A stretch of DNA of 63,642 nucleotides, from the NCBI GenBank assembly GCA_021740625.1, contig JAIOZK010000023.1:1-63642 (forward strand). The letters run 5' to 3'. This DNA is from Bacteroidales bacterium. GTDB taxonomy: Bacteria > Bacteroidota > Bacteroidia > Bacteroidales > JAIOZK01. The notes under the pieces were generated by a model. The model was not told where the DNA came from, searched no databases, and was given only the letters and a program-made list of their open reading frames with translations. The translations under genes were made by a program, and so were the position numbers. The stretch's first letter is position 1; the number at the start of each line of letters is the position of its first letter. Of this stretch, positions 36,394-45,331 are shown one piece after another.

Positions 36394-37554
36394 TTAATTT
36401 TTTTCCCGATTCCGGGCGCGTGTTATCAAATTATTAAAATAGATGGCAAATGGCCGGTAGGCCAAATGCGACCATTTTGAAAATGGAACTTCTATCATGA
36501 GCATGGGAAACAATACCATCAGATGAATCACATAAAGGTAATAAGTTAAATTGGGCAGTCCGTTTATCCTGAAAATATGGACCAGGATACCGGTTATCGC
36601 AGTGATAAAAAGCAGTATCAGGAAAGTCCAGTCGGTGAAATGAGAGTGTTTGCTTTTTTCGTTTTGTTTTTTGATCCTGAGAACAGAAAAATAAATCACT
36701 CCGACGATCAAGCCGAATGTAGCATAATAACCAAGCAATCGCTGGGGATGATACCATCTATGTATGGTTTCGGTTTGAAACCATCCCAGAAACCCAACAA
36801 TCATTGTAAACAGGATCACATAACCTGACATCAATAAAAAGTGTACGATCCAGTAATTATATTTTCCGGATTTCAGGTTACTCCAGAAAGTAATTTCACG
36901 GGGTTCGCATTTTTTAAACCTCCATTGGGAAAAGAAGTTGAAAATCAGCGCCCAGAGTTCAGTAAAATAAAACCTGAATGGGATCTTCATCTTATTCTTT
37001 ACCACCATCTTCAAGTACATATTGAAAATATTACTAAGCAGGAAGAATGACAATATGCCTGCCATGATCCAGTCACCCAGCTCAATGGTCTTCCAGGGCG
37101 CAAAAGTATTCAGCTTAACGCCGCCTTCTGCGGTTAGCTCGGTTGTCATGGGCCCGTGGAAAAAAACAAACAACAACAGCACAACTAAAGCCAGAAAAAC
37201 GATTGCAGCGATTTCCCATATTTTGGATGTGTAAAACAATTGTGATAAACCCGTCCAGTCGTAGCGGGATGTAAGATAACGCCTGACAGACATCATCAGT
37301 TCGCCGGGATTGGCCTCCCTTGGGCAGGTCTCACTGCAATCACCGCAATAATAACATAACCATGGATCAACTGTTGTGATAAGCTCATCTTCAAGCCCCA
37401 GAACAGAACTCCTGATCACTTTCCTTGGGAAAGAGTTATTCTCATCCGATAGTGAACAAACAGCAGTGCAATTACCACAGTTATAACATGCGCTGAAATC
37501 CTCTGTTCCATAATTCAGTAATGTATTCCGAAAATCAGGATTTACCCTTGCCAT
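36394..37554 (-). CDS. QmoC-like membrane subunit (HdrC-HdrE fusion)
   Basis: 386 residues. Two [4Fe-4S] motifs of HdrC type (C23-x2-C26-x2-C29-x3-C33 and C67-x2-C70-x2-C73-x3-C77), then six or so membrane helices from about 112 onward with His residues suited to heme b (e.g. in YWIVHFLL, IHRWYHP, YVIHLMVL). This fusion is characteristic of QmoC, which exchanges electrons between menaquinone and the soluble QmoAB flavoproteins. It lies 3 bp after a small winged-helix gene and downstream of two HdrA-type genes. Confidence 0.9.
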   Translation of the reverse strand: MARVNPDFRNTLLNYGTEDFSACYNCGNCTAVCSLSDENNSFPRKVIRSSVLGLEDELITTVDPWLCYYCGDCSETCPREANPGELMMSVRRYLTSRYDWTGLSQLFYTSKIWEIAAIVFLALVVLLLFVFFHGPMTTELTAEGGVKLNTFAPWKTIELGDWIMAGILSFFLLSNIFNMYLKMVVKNKMKIPFRFYFTELWALIFNFFSQWRFKKCEPREITFWSNLKSGKYNYWIVHFLLMSGYVILFTMIVGFLGWFQTETIHRWYHPQRLLGYYATFGLIVGVIYFSVLRIKKQNEKSKHSHFTDWTFLILLFITAITGILVHIFRINGLPNLTYYLYVIHLMVLFPMLMIEVPFSKWSHLAYRPFAIYFNNLITRARNREKN

Positions 37555-37557
37555 TGC

Positions 37558-37821
37558 TTATTGATTCAGTTTGTAATAGTAGTATTCATCCATTTCGTCC
37601 GGTTCGCCGGCTGTTATCTTTCCGTACTTCATCAAAGTCATCAAATAATAGGTTACCAGCGAAGGATCCATATTTAATTCTGTTGATATTACAGGTATTG
37701 TCTTTTCTTTTTCTTTCAAACAATTCAAAATGCTTCTGTTTATCTTTCCATCGTTTTTCACCCTGTTCTTAAGTTCTTCGGACACCTGATGTTTTTCCTT
37801 TATTTTATCAATTGTTTTCAT
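37558..37821 (-). CDS. small winged-helix protein
   Basis: 87 residues. Residues ~27-75 form an ArsR/MarR-like winged helix (RSILNCLKEKEKTIPVISTE, MDPSLVTYYLMTLMKYGKI). Similar small proteins occur within Hdr/Qmo operons of anaerobes. It has a Shine-Dalgarno site AAGGA 9 bases upstream. Either a local regulator or a structural partner; the sequence does not decide. Confidence 0.75.
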   Translation of the reverse strand: MKTIDKIKEKHQVSEELKNRVKNDGKINRSILNCLKEKEKTIPVISTELNMDPSLVTYYLMTLMKYGKITAGEPDEMDEYYYYKLNQ

Positions 37822-37836
37822 TTACCAATTCCTTTT

Positions 37837-39786
37837 TTAACTAATCAATGCATCAATAAATGACTCAATTTCTTTATCAGTATACCCGATCAGGTTAATC
37901 GCATTTTGATCACACACGGGCAGGCACATTCCACAACCTTTGCATTTCGATTCATCCACCTCTGCGATTTCTTTCCCGTTGTGGCCAATCTTACGGATGG
38001 CATCATACAGGCAAACCTCAGTACATGCACCACACCAAGAACATTGCTCGGGATTTATTTCAGCGATTGTTGGCTCCAATTCGATCTTTCCTTTGCTAAT
38101 CAGGGCATTTGCCTTGGATGCCGCCGATAGTGAGGATTTTATAGTCTCGGTAATATTAAATGGTGCCTGGCAGGCTCCGCAAATAAATACACCATCAATA
38201 ACCGTTTCAACAGGTTTTAGTTTGGGATGTATCTCATTGAAAAAATGATCACGGCCCAGGGGTATCTTTAAAATATCGGACACCTTGCTATGCTTCCGTG
38301 GAACCATTCCAGTGACTAAAACCAGTAAATCAGCTTCAACTTCAAGTTCCTTTTCCTGGGTAAGAATGTCCTTAACCTTTATAATCAGTTTTTCTCCCTG
38401 CTTTTCAACAACAGGTATATTTTCCTCATCAAATTGCAAATATATGTCGCCATTTCTTGATGATTCTTCATACAGCAATTCCTGTTTGCCGTATGTTCTT
38501 ATTCCCCTGTTGATATGAAAATTGTTGATATCTCGGTATTTATTCCTGGCATGAATGGCGGCATGAATGGCGGAAGTGCAGCAATACCTGGAGCAATAAT
38601 TGTTTTTCCCTTCTGTTTGCCTGCTGCCAACACAGTATATGTAGGCGATATTTTTCACAGCTTTATTACGGTAAGTCAACTCTTTTTCATTCATCTCAAT
38701 CAGTCGCTTGAACTGTGGAAGGGTGATTACATTTTCCACTTCAGCGTAAGCATATTCTCCCTTTTCAGGTTCGTAAGGATCGAAACCGGTTGCAACAACA
38801 AATGCTCCGACATTGATTTCTACTTCCTGTTCTTTTTGTTCAAAATCAACGGCATCCAGGTATTTGGCGCATTCACCGCATTTTGTACAATGTTCATAAT
38901 CTATTGCCGGGCATTCCGGAAATTCACTATGGTAATTTTTATAAATCGCCTTGCGTTTTGTGATATTGAAATTGAAATCATCGGAGATTTCAACCGGGCA
39001 GGCGTTGATAGCTTTCAAGGTGGCGTTCAGCAATTCCTGATTATCTTTTAGTATACAATCAGCTTTGATATAGCGCGGAATGATCCTGATCTTTGCCTTG
39101 AAATCACCAACACTACCCTTCATGGATAGCAGTTCGGCGCCGGTATACAGACTGATATTTTCATTGTTTATAATCTTATTATACAAACCCGAAACCACCT
39201 CCTCACCTGATTGTCGCGTTGTAAACAGTTGGCTCCACTGGGAGGTTCTTCCTCCGACAAAATGCTCTCTTTCAATCAGGTGTACCTCCGTTCCCATGTC
39301 CGCCATTTCAATTGCAGCACGCATGCCGGAAACACCTGCTCCCAATATGGCCACCGCATTTCGGGAGGGGATATCTATACTTTTCAGTGCTTTCGAATGT
39401 TTTACCCGTGCAATTCCCGCCGAAACCAGTCCAATGGCTTTTAGTGTGGCTTCTGCAGGATGATCGGAATGTGCCCAGGAATCCTGTTCCCGAATATTCA
39501 CCTGAACATAATGATAAGGATTCAAACCGGCCCTGATGGCAACATTCCTAAAGGTAAACAAATGCAATTTGGGAGAACAGGAAGCCACCACCATCGCATC
39601 CAGCTTTTTATTCCGGACGTCTTCTATAATCTCTTTCTGGGTGGAGTCGGCACAGGCAAACATTGTGGTTTTGGCGATGGCAACCCCTTCGATTTTGCTT
39701 ACTTCATCTCTTACCTTCTCCACGTCAACATAATCGGAAATATTGGAACCACATTGACAAATATATACTCCGATATTATTTTTCAT
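37837..39786 (-). CDS. HdrA-type iron-sulfur flavoprotein (QmoB-like)
   Basis: 649 residues. An N-terminal Cys-containing HdrA domain (IGVYICQCGSN; FACAD; VVASCSP) is followed by an FAD-binding Rossmann motif (AILGAGVSGMRAAIEM, about 145-160), an incomplete ferredoxin insert (CTKCGECAKYLDA, lacking the fourth Cys), and two complete C-terminal [4Fe-4S] motifs (CSWCGACTEVC and CKGCGMCLPVC, about 580-625). QmoB normally also carries an MvhD domain; here that domain is a separate gene upstream. Begins with SD GGAGG and ATGA overlap with the preceding HdrA gene. Confidence 0.9.
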   Translation of the reverse strand: MKNNIGVYICQCGSNISDYVDVEKVRDEVSKIEGVAIAKTTMFACADSTQKEIIEDVRNKKLDAMVVASCSPKLHLFTFRNVAIRAGLNPYHYVQVNIREQDSWAHSDHPAEATLKAIGLVSAGIARVKHSKALKSIDIPSRNAVAILGAGVSGMRAAIEMADMGTEVHLIEREHFVGGRTSQWSQLFTTRQSGEEVVSGLYNKIINNENISLYTGAELLSMKGSVGDFKAKIRIIPRYIKADCILKDNQELLNATLKAINACPVEISDDFNFNITKRKAIYKNYHSEFPECPAIDYEHCTKCGECAKYLDAVDFEQKEQEVEINVGAFVVATGFDPYEPEKGEYAYAEVENVITLPQFKRLIEMNEKELTYRNKAVKNIAYIYCVGSRQTEGKNNYCSRYCCTSAIHAAIHARNKYRDINNFHINRGIRTYGKQELLYEESSRNGDIYLQFDEENIPVVEKQGEKLIIKVKDILTQEKELEVEADLLVLVTGMVPRKHSKVSDILKIPLGRDHFFNEIHPKLKPVETVIDGVFICGACQAPFNITETIKSSLSAASKANALISKGKIELEPTIAEINPEQCSWCGACTEVCLYDAIRKIGHNGKEIAEVDESKCKGCGMCLPVCDQNAINLIGYTDKEIESFIDALIS

Positions 39787-41114
39787 GACAACCTCCTCAG
39801 ATATGTTGCGGTTTCGGATGAAGCAGCACCGGCCGACAATATGGAATCCGGGATATCCATTGGACCGGAAGCAGCACCGGCCACAAACACCCCCTTCATC
39901 GAAGTTTTTGCAGGATTACTCAGTTCATCAACCTGCATAACATAATGAAACGGATCCAACTCCGGTCTTTCTTTTAAAAACATATCCTCCGGGATTATAT
40001 CGGGTAAAATTCCCACAGACAGTACAACCATATCGTGTTCCGCTTCTTTAACCACGCCTTCCCTTATATCCTCGTATCTGACCAGCAAATCACCGTTTTC
40101 TTTTTCGGTGATCTTTCCGATCTTTCCCTTGATAAATTCGACTCCCATTGATCGGCCTTGCTGATAAAACTCTTCAAAGCCTTTACCAAAAGCTCTAACA
40201 TGAAGAAAATAAATGGTGATATCTGCCATGGGCAAAGCACCCATTAACAATTGGGCCTGCTTTGTAGAATACATGCAGCAAACCTGGGAACAAATGGGGT
40301 TTCCTACAGTGGCATCCCTTGAACCTGTGCACAACACATAGGCAATATTATCAGGCATTTTTCCATCACCTGGCCGCAATACATTATTATAAGGCCTGGT
40401 TGGAACCAATTGCCTTTCCATTTGCATGGCGGTTACCACATTTTTAAATCTGCCATATCCGTACCTTTCGATCACTACCGGATCAAACAATTTATAACCT
40501 GTTGCCAGAATAACCGACTTTATGTGGATCGGGATTTCTTCCTTTTCCTGCGTAAAATCAATGGCGTCAGCCGGGCAGGCTTTTTCACAGGCGCCACAGA
40601 GAATGCAATTATCCATATCGATGGTAGCAATACGAGGATTTGCAATACTGAAAGGAACGTATACAGCTTTTCTTCCCACCAAATCATATTGGAACTGGTC
40701 TTGCACAAATACAGGGCACTTCTCCTCACAAATCTGACAGCCGGTGCAGGTTTCCTCGTTTACATAACGCGGTTTGCGTTCGACCCTTGCCATGAAACCT
40801 GAACCATTTAACTTATTGATGCCCTTAACCTCGCTGTAGGTGTAAATTGTGATATTGCTATGTCTGGCTGTTTCGGATACCTTTGGCGTTGTGATACAGG
40901 CAGCACAATCAAGTGTGGGAAAGACCTTGCTCAAATGGATCATCTTACCTCCGATTGAAAGATCTTTTTCGACCATGATGATCTTATATCCCTGATTAGC
41001 AAGGTTCAATGCTGCCTCTTCTCCGGCAATTCCGCCTCCCACTACCAGTACATCGTATTCCTCGGTTTTATCTTTATCATTAATCATGAAATCAATTTTC
41101 CTGTTTCTGTTCAT
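39783..41114 (-). CDS. HdrA-type flavoprotein (QmoA-like)
   Basis: 443 residues (a second possible start at 41087 removes nine residues). FAD motif VLVVGGGIAGEEAALNLA (about 22-38), Cys pair DCAACITTP, two [4Fe-4S] motifs CTGCQICEEKC and CILCGACEKAC, then a second half of the flavin fold (VLCTGSRD, VFVAGAASGPMDIPDS). The compact size and paired ferredoxin clusters match QmoA. It probably pairs with the adjacent QmoB-like protein as a soluble flavin electron-transfer module on QmoC. Confidence 0.9.
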   Translation of the reverse strand: MNRNRKIDFMINDKDKTEEYDVLVVGGGIAGEEAALNLANQGYKIIMVEKDLSIGGKMIHLSKVFPTLDCAACITTPKVSETARHSNITIYTYSEVKGINKLNGSGFMARVERKPRYVNEETCTGCQICEEKCPVFVQDQFQYDLVGRKAVYVPFSIANPRIATIDMDNCILCGACEKACPADAIDFTQEKEEIPIHIKSVILATGYKLFDPVVIERYGYGRFKNVVTAMQMERQLVPTRPYNNVLRPGDGKMPDNIAYVLCTGSRDATVGNPICSQVCCMYSTKQAQLLMGALPMADITIYFLHVRAFGKGFEEFYQQGRSMGVEFIKGKIGKITEKENGDLLVRYEDIREGVVKEAEHDMVVLSVGILPDIIPEDMFLKERPELDPFHYVMQVDELSNPAKTSMKGVFVAGAASGPMDIPDSILSAGAASSETATYLRRLS

Positions 41115-41499
41115 TTTCCAGTGCTTTTGTAAATGATATCATTTGCTTCACAAAAGACTCTGCACAAACCGAACAAATTGCTGCCATTTTCAACCTGGCA
41201 GGATCAATACCCCTTGCTTTCATTTCTTGATGGGCTTGTTTTACAATGTTTGCAGTATTATCTGAACAGGTTTCACCATATGGGCAATCCGTGCCGTCGG
41301 CCGCAATAAAGACACCATCGAATCCTTTGTCAAATGCATGTAAAATCCATTTGGGTTTAACCGAACTTGAACAGGGAACGTTAATCGTATATACGGATGG
41401 TGGATAATGTTTCTTCAATAGTCCTGCCAGATCAATAGCTGGATCAGATATCTTTTCTGTTGAAAAGACAAGAATTTTTGATTGAATATTGGTTTTCAA
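41092..41499 (-). CDS. MvhD/FlpD-type iron-sulfur subunit
   Basis: 135 residues of the methyl-viologen-reducing hydrogenase delta subunit family. Cys residues lie in VPCSSSVKP, DCPYGETCSD and ICSVCAESF, enough for one [2Fe-2S] cluster. In methanogens MvhD links hydrogenase or formate dehydrogenase to HdrA; in QmoB it is fused. Here it is separate, between tusA and the QmoA-like gene, overlapping tusA by 4 bp. Confidence 0.9.
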   Translation of the reverse strand: MKTNIQSKILVFSTEKISDPAIDLAGLLKKHYPPSVYTINVPCSSSVKPKWILHAFDKGFDGVFIAADGTDCPYGETCSDNTANIVKQAHQEMKARGIDPARLKMAAICSVCAESFVKQMISFTKALENEQKQEN

Positions 41500-41747
41500 T
41501 TTTTCTTCATATATATAATGAAATAACCTGACTCCTCAATGGTTCCAAGGTATTCATGGCCCTTTTTCATAGCCCATTTTGGAATATCCTTTTTTGTTCC
41601 CTCATCTGAAGAAAGGATTTCCATAACTTCACCGGATTTAATTTCTCCTATTGCCTTCTTTGCAGCCAATAAGGGGCCCGGACAGGCCGTACCTCTTGCA
41701 TCAACAGTCTTATCAGACTTGATGTTTTGTAATTCTTCTACTAACAT
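41496..41747 (-). CDS. TusA-family sulfur carrier
   Basis: 83 residues. The family motif DARGTACPGPLLAAKKAI contains the persulfide-carrying Cys22 in CPGP. TusA proteins carry sulfane sulfur between enzymes, in both tRNA thiolation and dissimilatory sulfur metabolism. Its place between a DsrE-like gene and Hdr-type genes indicates the dissimilatory or redox role. Confidence 0.93.
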   Translation of the reverse strand: MLVEELQNIKSDKTVDARGTACPGPLLAAKKAIGEIKSGEVMEILSSDEGTKKDIPKWAMKKGHEYLGTIEESGYFIIYMKKN

Positions 41748-41777
41748 AATTTTAAGTATTTGATTATTAAACGAATA

Positions 41778-42209
41778 TTAAATAAACAAATGAACATCAG
41801 CTTCTTCAGCAGCAGTTATATATTCTCCAATACCTACAATATCATCAGCCAGATCTATGAAGTCTTCGAGCTTTTCAGCACCCCATATCTTTCCTGCCAA
41901 ACCGCAGATATGGATTTTCACATTTGTTATTTCCTTGGCCTGTTGAAAAAACTCGTACCATTCATTCACATTCAGTTTTTTTAAAGACTGAAGAAACTCC
42001 TCCCGCAGATGAGCATTCTCTGCAAGTTGTAGTTCATTTTTATCTTTTGCAAATTCCTTTTTAAAAGCACGGGCACCTTGTAATAAAACAAATACATCTA
42101 TTTGCATATCATCGGCTGCTGCTCCACTAAGAATTATACCGGCTGCTGTTAATTTATCCAAACTGCCGGAAAAAAGAGCTAAAGTCATTTTTTTGTTTTC
42201 CATAAGCAT
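41778..42209 (-). CDS. DsrE-like protein
   Basis: 143 residues of the DsrE/DsrF-like fold: MTLALFSGSLDKLTAAGIILSGAAADDMQIDVFV is the typical N-terminal half (seen in parts LALFSGSLDKL and GAAADDMQIDVFV), then VKIHICGLAGKIWG with a Cys at the position often used for persulfide, and DDIVGIGEYITAAEEAD. First gene of the Qmo-like operon. DsrE proteins hand sulfur to TusA. The start may be six bases further in (M3). Confidence 0.85.
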   Translation of the reverse strand: MLMENKKMTLALFSGSLDKLTAAGIILSGAAADDMQIDVFVLLQGARAFKKEFAKDKNELQLAENAHLREEFLQSLKKLNVNEWYEFFQQAKEITNVKIHICGLAGKIWGAEKLEDFIDLADDIVGIGEYITAAEEADVHLFI

Positions 42210-42622
42210 TTAATTATTACTTGATGGTAACAAATTTGATTTAATAAATAATAAAATACAAATAAATAAGCGTTGTATATGCTTTAATTCAAGGAGAATT
42301 ATGCTTCTAAGAAATAGATTTTTTCTTACATTAAAATATACTTATTATTACATTTTTCTTTAACAAATCATACATTTACAAAAATTTAGTTTGGAATTTG
42401 GAGTCCGGGAATTCAACAATATATGGCATAAGCCTTATTATTCAACAATCTCAGGTAGAAGATTCAAAAACAATCCATTTAAAAAATATTTGCATCTAAA
42501 GTACTCATAAAATCAATAATACACATATTAATATACATATTTATATGTGAACTGCTTAACAAAAAAATTAGACATTGGCTCATATTTTTATTAAATTAGC
42601 TTAACAAATTAATAAAGACTCA
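42210..42622. other. divergent promoter region between dsrE-like and crp-type genes
   Basis: Very AT-rich, no gene seen. An inverted repeat CACATAT-N14-ATATGTG (42522-42549) lies about 75 bp before the Crp/Fnr gene and could be an operator. No exact TAnnTTTG box is found in either direction. Confidence 0.5.
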
Positions 42623-43318
42623 ATGAATAATATAGTCCAGGATTGCCCTTGCATAAGTTGTATGGATAGATCTATTCCGGTATCGGTGCTTAGTGAAAAA
42701 GAATTGGAAATTTTTTGCAACAATAGTGTTAAAATCTTTTTTCAAAAAGGAGAAAGAATAATTAAACAAGGAACCTTTTCAAGTAACATTACATTTATCA
42801 AATCCGGGATATTCAAAATGCACATTAATGGCCCCCTGAATCGTGATGAGATTTTAAAAATTGGCAAAGGACCTGCTTTTATTGGAATACCGGATGTTTT
42901 TGTTTCAAGAACACATAATTACTCAGTTTCCGCACTAACAAATACTGATGCCTGTTTTATTGATTTTGAGGGATTTAGCTATTTAATAGAAAATAACGGG
43001 CAATTTGCTACCGAAATTCTTAAAACCCTCAGTTATGACCTGTTGGATCATTTTAGCAGATGTGTTCATAAAACACAAAAGCAGTTGACTGCTTTCCTTG
43101 CTGAAGCGCTATTGTTTTTTATGGATACGATTTATGAAAGTGATGAGTTCGAAATTCCTTTAACAAGGTCCGAATTCGGAGCCTACATCGGAACTACCCG
43201 GGAAACCATTACAAAAATAATTCACGATTTTACCAAAGACAAGATCATTGAGGTAAATGGGAAGAGCATCTTGATACTCAATAAAAATATTCTTCAAAAA
43301 ATCAGTAATACAGGATAG
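42623..43318 (+). CDS. Crp/Fnr-family regulator with N-terminal Cys cluster
   Basis: 231 residues: cyclic-nucleotide-binding-like domain (about 25-140) and winged helix with recognition helix TTRETITKII. N-terminal C8, C10, C13 and a later C111 could bind an iron-sulfur cluster, although the spacing is not that of E. coli FNR. It is transcribed divergently from the Qmo/TusA/DsrE operon, so it is a candidate regulator of it. Confidence 0.9.
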   Translation: MNNIVQDCPCISCMDRSIPVSVLSEKELEIFCNNSVKIFFQKGERIIKQGTFSSNITFIKSGIFKMHINGPLNRDEILKIGKGPAFIGIPDVFVSRTHNYSVSALTNTDACFIDFEGFSYLIENNGQFATEILKTLSYDLLDHFSRCVHKTQKQLTAFLAEALLFFMDTIYESDEFEIPLTRSEFGAYIGTTRETITKIIHDFTKDKIIEVNGKSILILNKNILQKISNTG

Positions 43319-43406
43319 AAAATAAGCAAACAAGCCTGGGTTCCACTTCACATATCTCATTATATTCTAATCAACACTCTACAAGGCCCGTTTCGCAACC
43401 ATGAAA

Positions 43407-44768
43407 CTATTTTCTTGCATTCATTTCAGCTATTGCCATTTCTGCAGCTTTGATCAGTACTGTCTTGGTAGGAGCCGCCGTGAGCAAGGGATGTGTACCA
43501 ATCTGGTATGAAATCAGCTCATAAACCGTAACCCCTTTTTGAATTGCCAAACTGATGGTATTGATGATCTCTCCACTTGATTTGCTTCCCCAGACTTCTC
43601 CGCCTAAAATACTGCCATCTGACGGAGAAACATACAATTTAACCGTGAGCGGCATAGTATCTTCAAAAGTACCCGGGTGCCTGTCAACATCTGTGAATTT
43701 AGCTGAAATAAATTCAATATTGGCTTCTTTCGCATTGTTTTCATTTAGTCCGGCAGCAGCCATCGCCAGGCCATTGATCTCAGTTGAAAATACAGCCAGT
43801 GTACCTGTAAAGCATTTTTTTACTTTAATACCAAAAAGATTATGGCCCAATACTCTTGCTTCTGCAGTTGCCGTGGAAGCCAGCATTATATTATCAAGTG
43901 TACCTGTTAAAAATCCAACGGTTTGCGAACAATCACCAACTGCGCAGACATCTTTTATGCTGGTTCGCTCATAATTATCAACGATAATTGCACTCATCCG
44001 ATTCAAATCCAGGCCTGCTTCCCTGGCCAATTCTGTATTCGGTTTATAACCAATTGCCATGATTACTGCATCTGCATCCAGTGATTTGCCATTGCTCAGT
44101 TCAACTTTTTCAACAGTTCTGCCTTTACCGTTTACACTATTTACTCGTGTTGAAGTGTAAACATTGACATTGGTTTTTCTTAATTTCTCGGTTGCAATTT
44201 CACTAAGCTCAGCAGAAAAGGCTTTGATAAAACAAAATTCTTCCATCTCAACCAGAGACACTTCCTTATTGGGTTCAAGTGCAAGCTGTTCTGCCACTTC
44301 AGCACCGATAAAACCACCACCAACGATAATGATGTTCTTTTTATCTTTAAGATGCACTATGAGTTGCTTAATATAGTTATAGCTTTTTTTGATGTAAAAT
44401 ACATTTTCGAAATCATAACCCGGTATAAATGTCGGAATAACAGGAAGAGAACCTGTTGCAAAAACAAGCTTTTCGTAATGAAATTCCTTCCCTGATTTTG
44501 TTTGAACAGTTTTCTTTTCAATATTAACCTTTTCAACTGAATCCGTAATAACATCACCCCCAGCATCAACAAATGGTTTGGGACCCATCTTGTTTTTGTC
44601 AACATCGCCAAGCCGGTGAAAAATGTAAGGAATACCGCAAGGTACCAGTCCGTTCTCTTCCTCCTTGATCATCAACATGGATTTGTCAGGATTCTTTTTC
44701 TTTGCTGTCGTACCCGTAATGATGCCGGCCGGGCCAGCCCCGATAATAATTACGTCGTATTTTCTCAT
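43407..44768 (-). CDS. CoA-disulfide reductase-type FAD/NAD(P)H oxidoreductase
   Basis: 453 residues. FAD motif IIIGAGPAGIITG, a redox-active single Cys44 in VPCGIPY (the position of the CoA-disulfide reductase/NADH persulfide reductase Cys), NAD(P) motif IIVGGGFIGAEVAEQL, second FAD motif VCAVGDC and a C-terminal dimerisation domain (about 330-453). Likely reduces CoA disulfide, CoA persulfide or polysulfide with NAD(P)H; NADH oxidase is a possible alternative. Lies between sulfur-related genes. Its promoter carries an ArsR-type palindrome shared with the operon starting at 58655. Confidence 0.88.
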   Translation of the reverse strand: MRKYDVIIIGAGPAGIITGTTAKKKNPDKSMLMIKEEENGLVPCGIPYIFHRLGDVDKNKMGPKPFVDAGGDVITDSVEKVNIEKKTVQTKSGKEFHYEKLVFATGSLPVIPTFIPGYDFENVFYIKKSYNYIKQLIVHLKDKKNIIIVGGGFIGAEVAEQLALEPNKEVSLVEMEEFCFIKAFSAELSEIATEKLRKTNVNVYTSTRVNSVNGKGRTVEKVELSNGKSLDADAVIMAIGYKPNTELAREAGLDLNRMSAIIVDNYERTSIKDVCAVGDCSQTVGFLTGTLDNIMLASTATAEARVLGHNLFGIKVKKCFTGTLAVFSTEINGLAMAAAGLNENNAKEANIEFISAKFTDVDRHPGTFEDTMPLTVKLYVSPSDGSILGGEVWGSKSSGEIINTISLAIQKGVTVYELISYQIGTHPLLTAAPTKTVLIKAAEMAIAEMNARK

Positions 44769-44780
44769 GTCTGTTGTTGT

Positions 44781-44801
44781 TTAAATTTGTCACAAATTTA
44801 A
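44781..44801. promoter_or_regulatory. 21-bp inverted repeat over the promoter
   Basis: Arms TTAAATTTGT (44781-44790) and ACAAATTTAA (44792-44801) around a single C. The right arm contains the -7 box of the flavoenzyme gene. Could bind a regulator or only reflect back-to-back -7 boxes. Confidence 0.6.
44793..44800 (-). promoter_or_regulatory. -7 promoter element of the CoA-disulfide-reductase-type gene
   Basis: TAAATTTG on the minus strand, 24 bp before the start codon. Confidence 0.6.
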
Positions 44802-44802
44802 C

Positions 44803-44814
44803 GAACATATGTTC
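44803..44814. promoter_or_regulatory. ArsR/SmtB-type operator-like palindrome
   Basis: Perfect GAACATATGTTC, two bases upstream of the -7 box and so between -7 and -33, the place for a repressor. The sequence matches the TGAACA-n2-TGTTCA core of ArsR/SmtB-family metal-sensor operators. The same 12 bp occur at 58696-58707. Confidence 0.75.
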
Positions 44815-44877
44815 ATTACACAAATCTGTTACTGATTTTTTTAATAAATGTGTAAGTGCCAATAAAAGCCTTTGATA

Positions 44878-45330
44878 TCATTCATTATAATCAATACGAA
44901 CCTGCGGGGTATCGAGGCTATCCTTGATGATCTCCTGCCATTCATTCGTTTGCCAGCTTCCAAGTTTCTTGTGCACACTGTAATATTTTTCAGGGATCGG
45001 ATGTGTACCATACACCACTTTCAGCTCATATTTCGCTTCTATGAACTTTTTAAAATGTTTTAAATAAGGACAGGGTGGATAACCGACAAGAAAGCCTGTT
45101 GCCAGGTGAATCACCTCGGCACCGTTCTTTTTCATTTCTTCCGGGGCATATTCTATGTTGCCCCCCGGACAACCACCACAGGTAGTATAACCTACGATCT
45201 CCACTTCCTGGTCTTTTCCGTAGATTTTAAATCCACCATCCCTGTTTTTCAGAGCTTTGAAACATTTACCGCCGGCACATCCGCTGTAGCGATCACAAAT
45301 GATGATTCCGATTTTTGTTGTCTTTTTCAT
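44878..45330 (-). CDS. CGGC-domain protein
   Basis: 150 residues. The family's CGGC motif is in GYTTCGGCPGGN; other conserved cysteines are DRYSGCAGGKC near the start and YPPCPYLKHF. The CGGC domain is a putative metal- or iron-sulfur-binding domain of anaerobes, with unknown activity. Last gene of the operon starting at 49802, 1 bp after the DUF364 gene. Confidence 0.88.
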   Translation of the reverse strand: MKKTTKIGIIICDRYSGCAGGKCFKALKNRDGGFKIYGKDQEVEIVGYTTCGGCPGGNIEYAPEEMKKNGAEVIHLATGFLVGYPPCPYLKHFKKFIEAKYELKVVYGTHPIPEKYYSVHKKLGSWQTNEWQEIIKDSLDTPQVRIDYNE

Positions 45331-45331
45331 T

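Noticed and set aside
36394-41499. Methanogen-type HdrABC-MvhD electron-bifurcating complex
   Set aside because: No HdrB (CCG-domain) subunit is present, and the membrane subunit is QmoC-like with heme-ligand histidines.
42221-42234. FNR box before the DsrE-like gene (TTGATGGTAACAAA)
   Set aside because: Only the left half-site matches; the right half has three of five bases.
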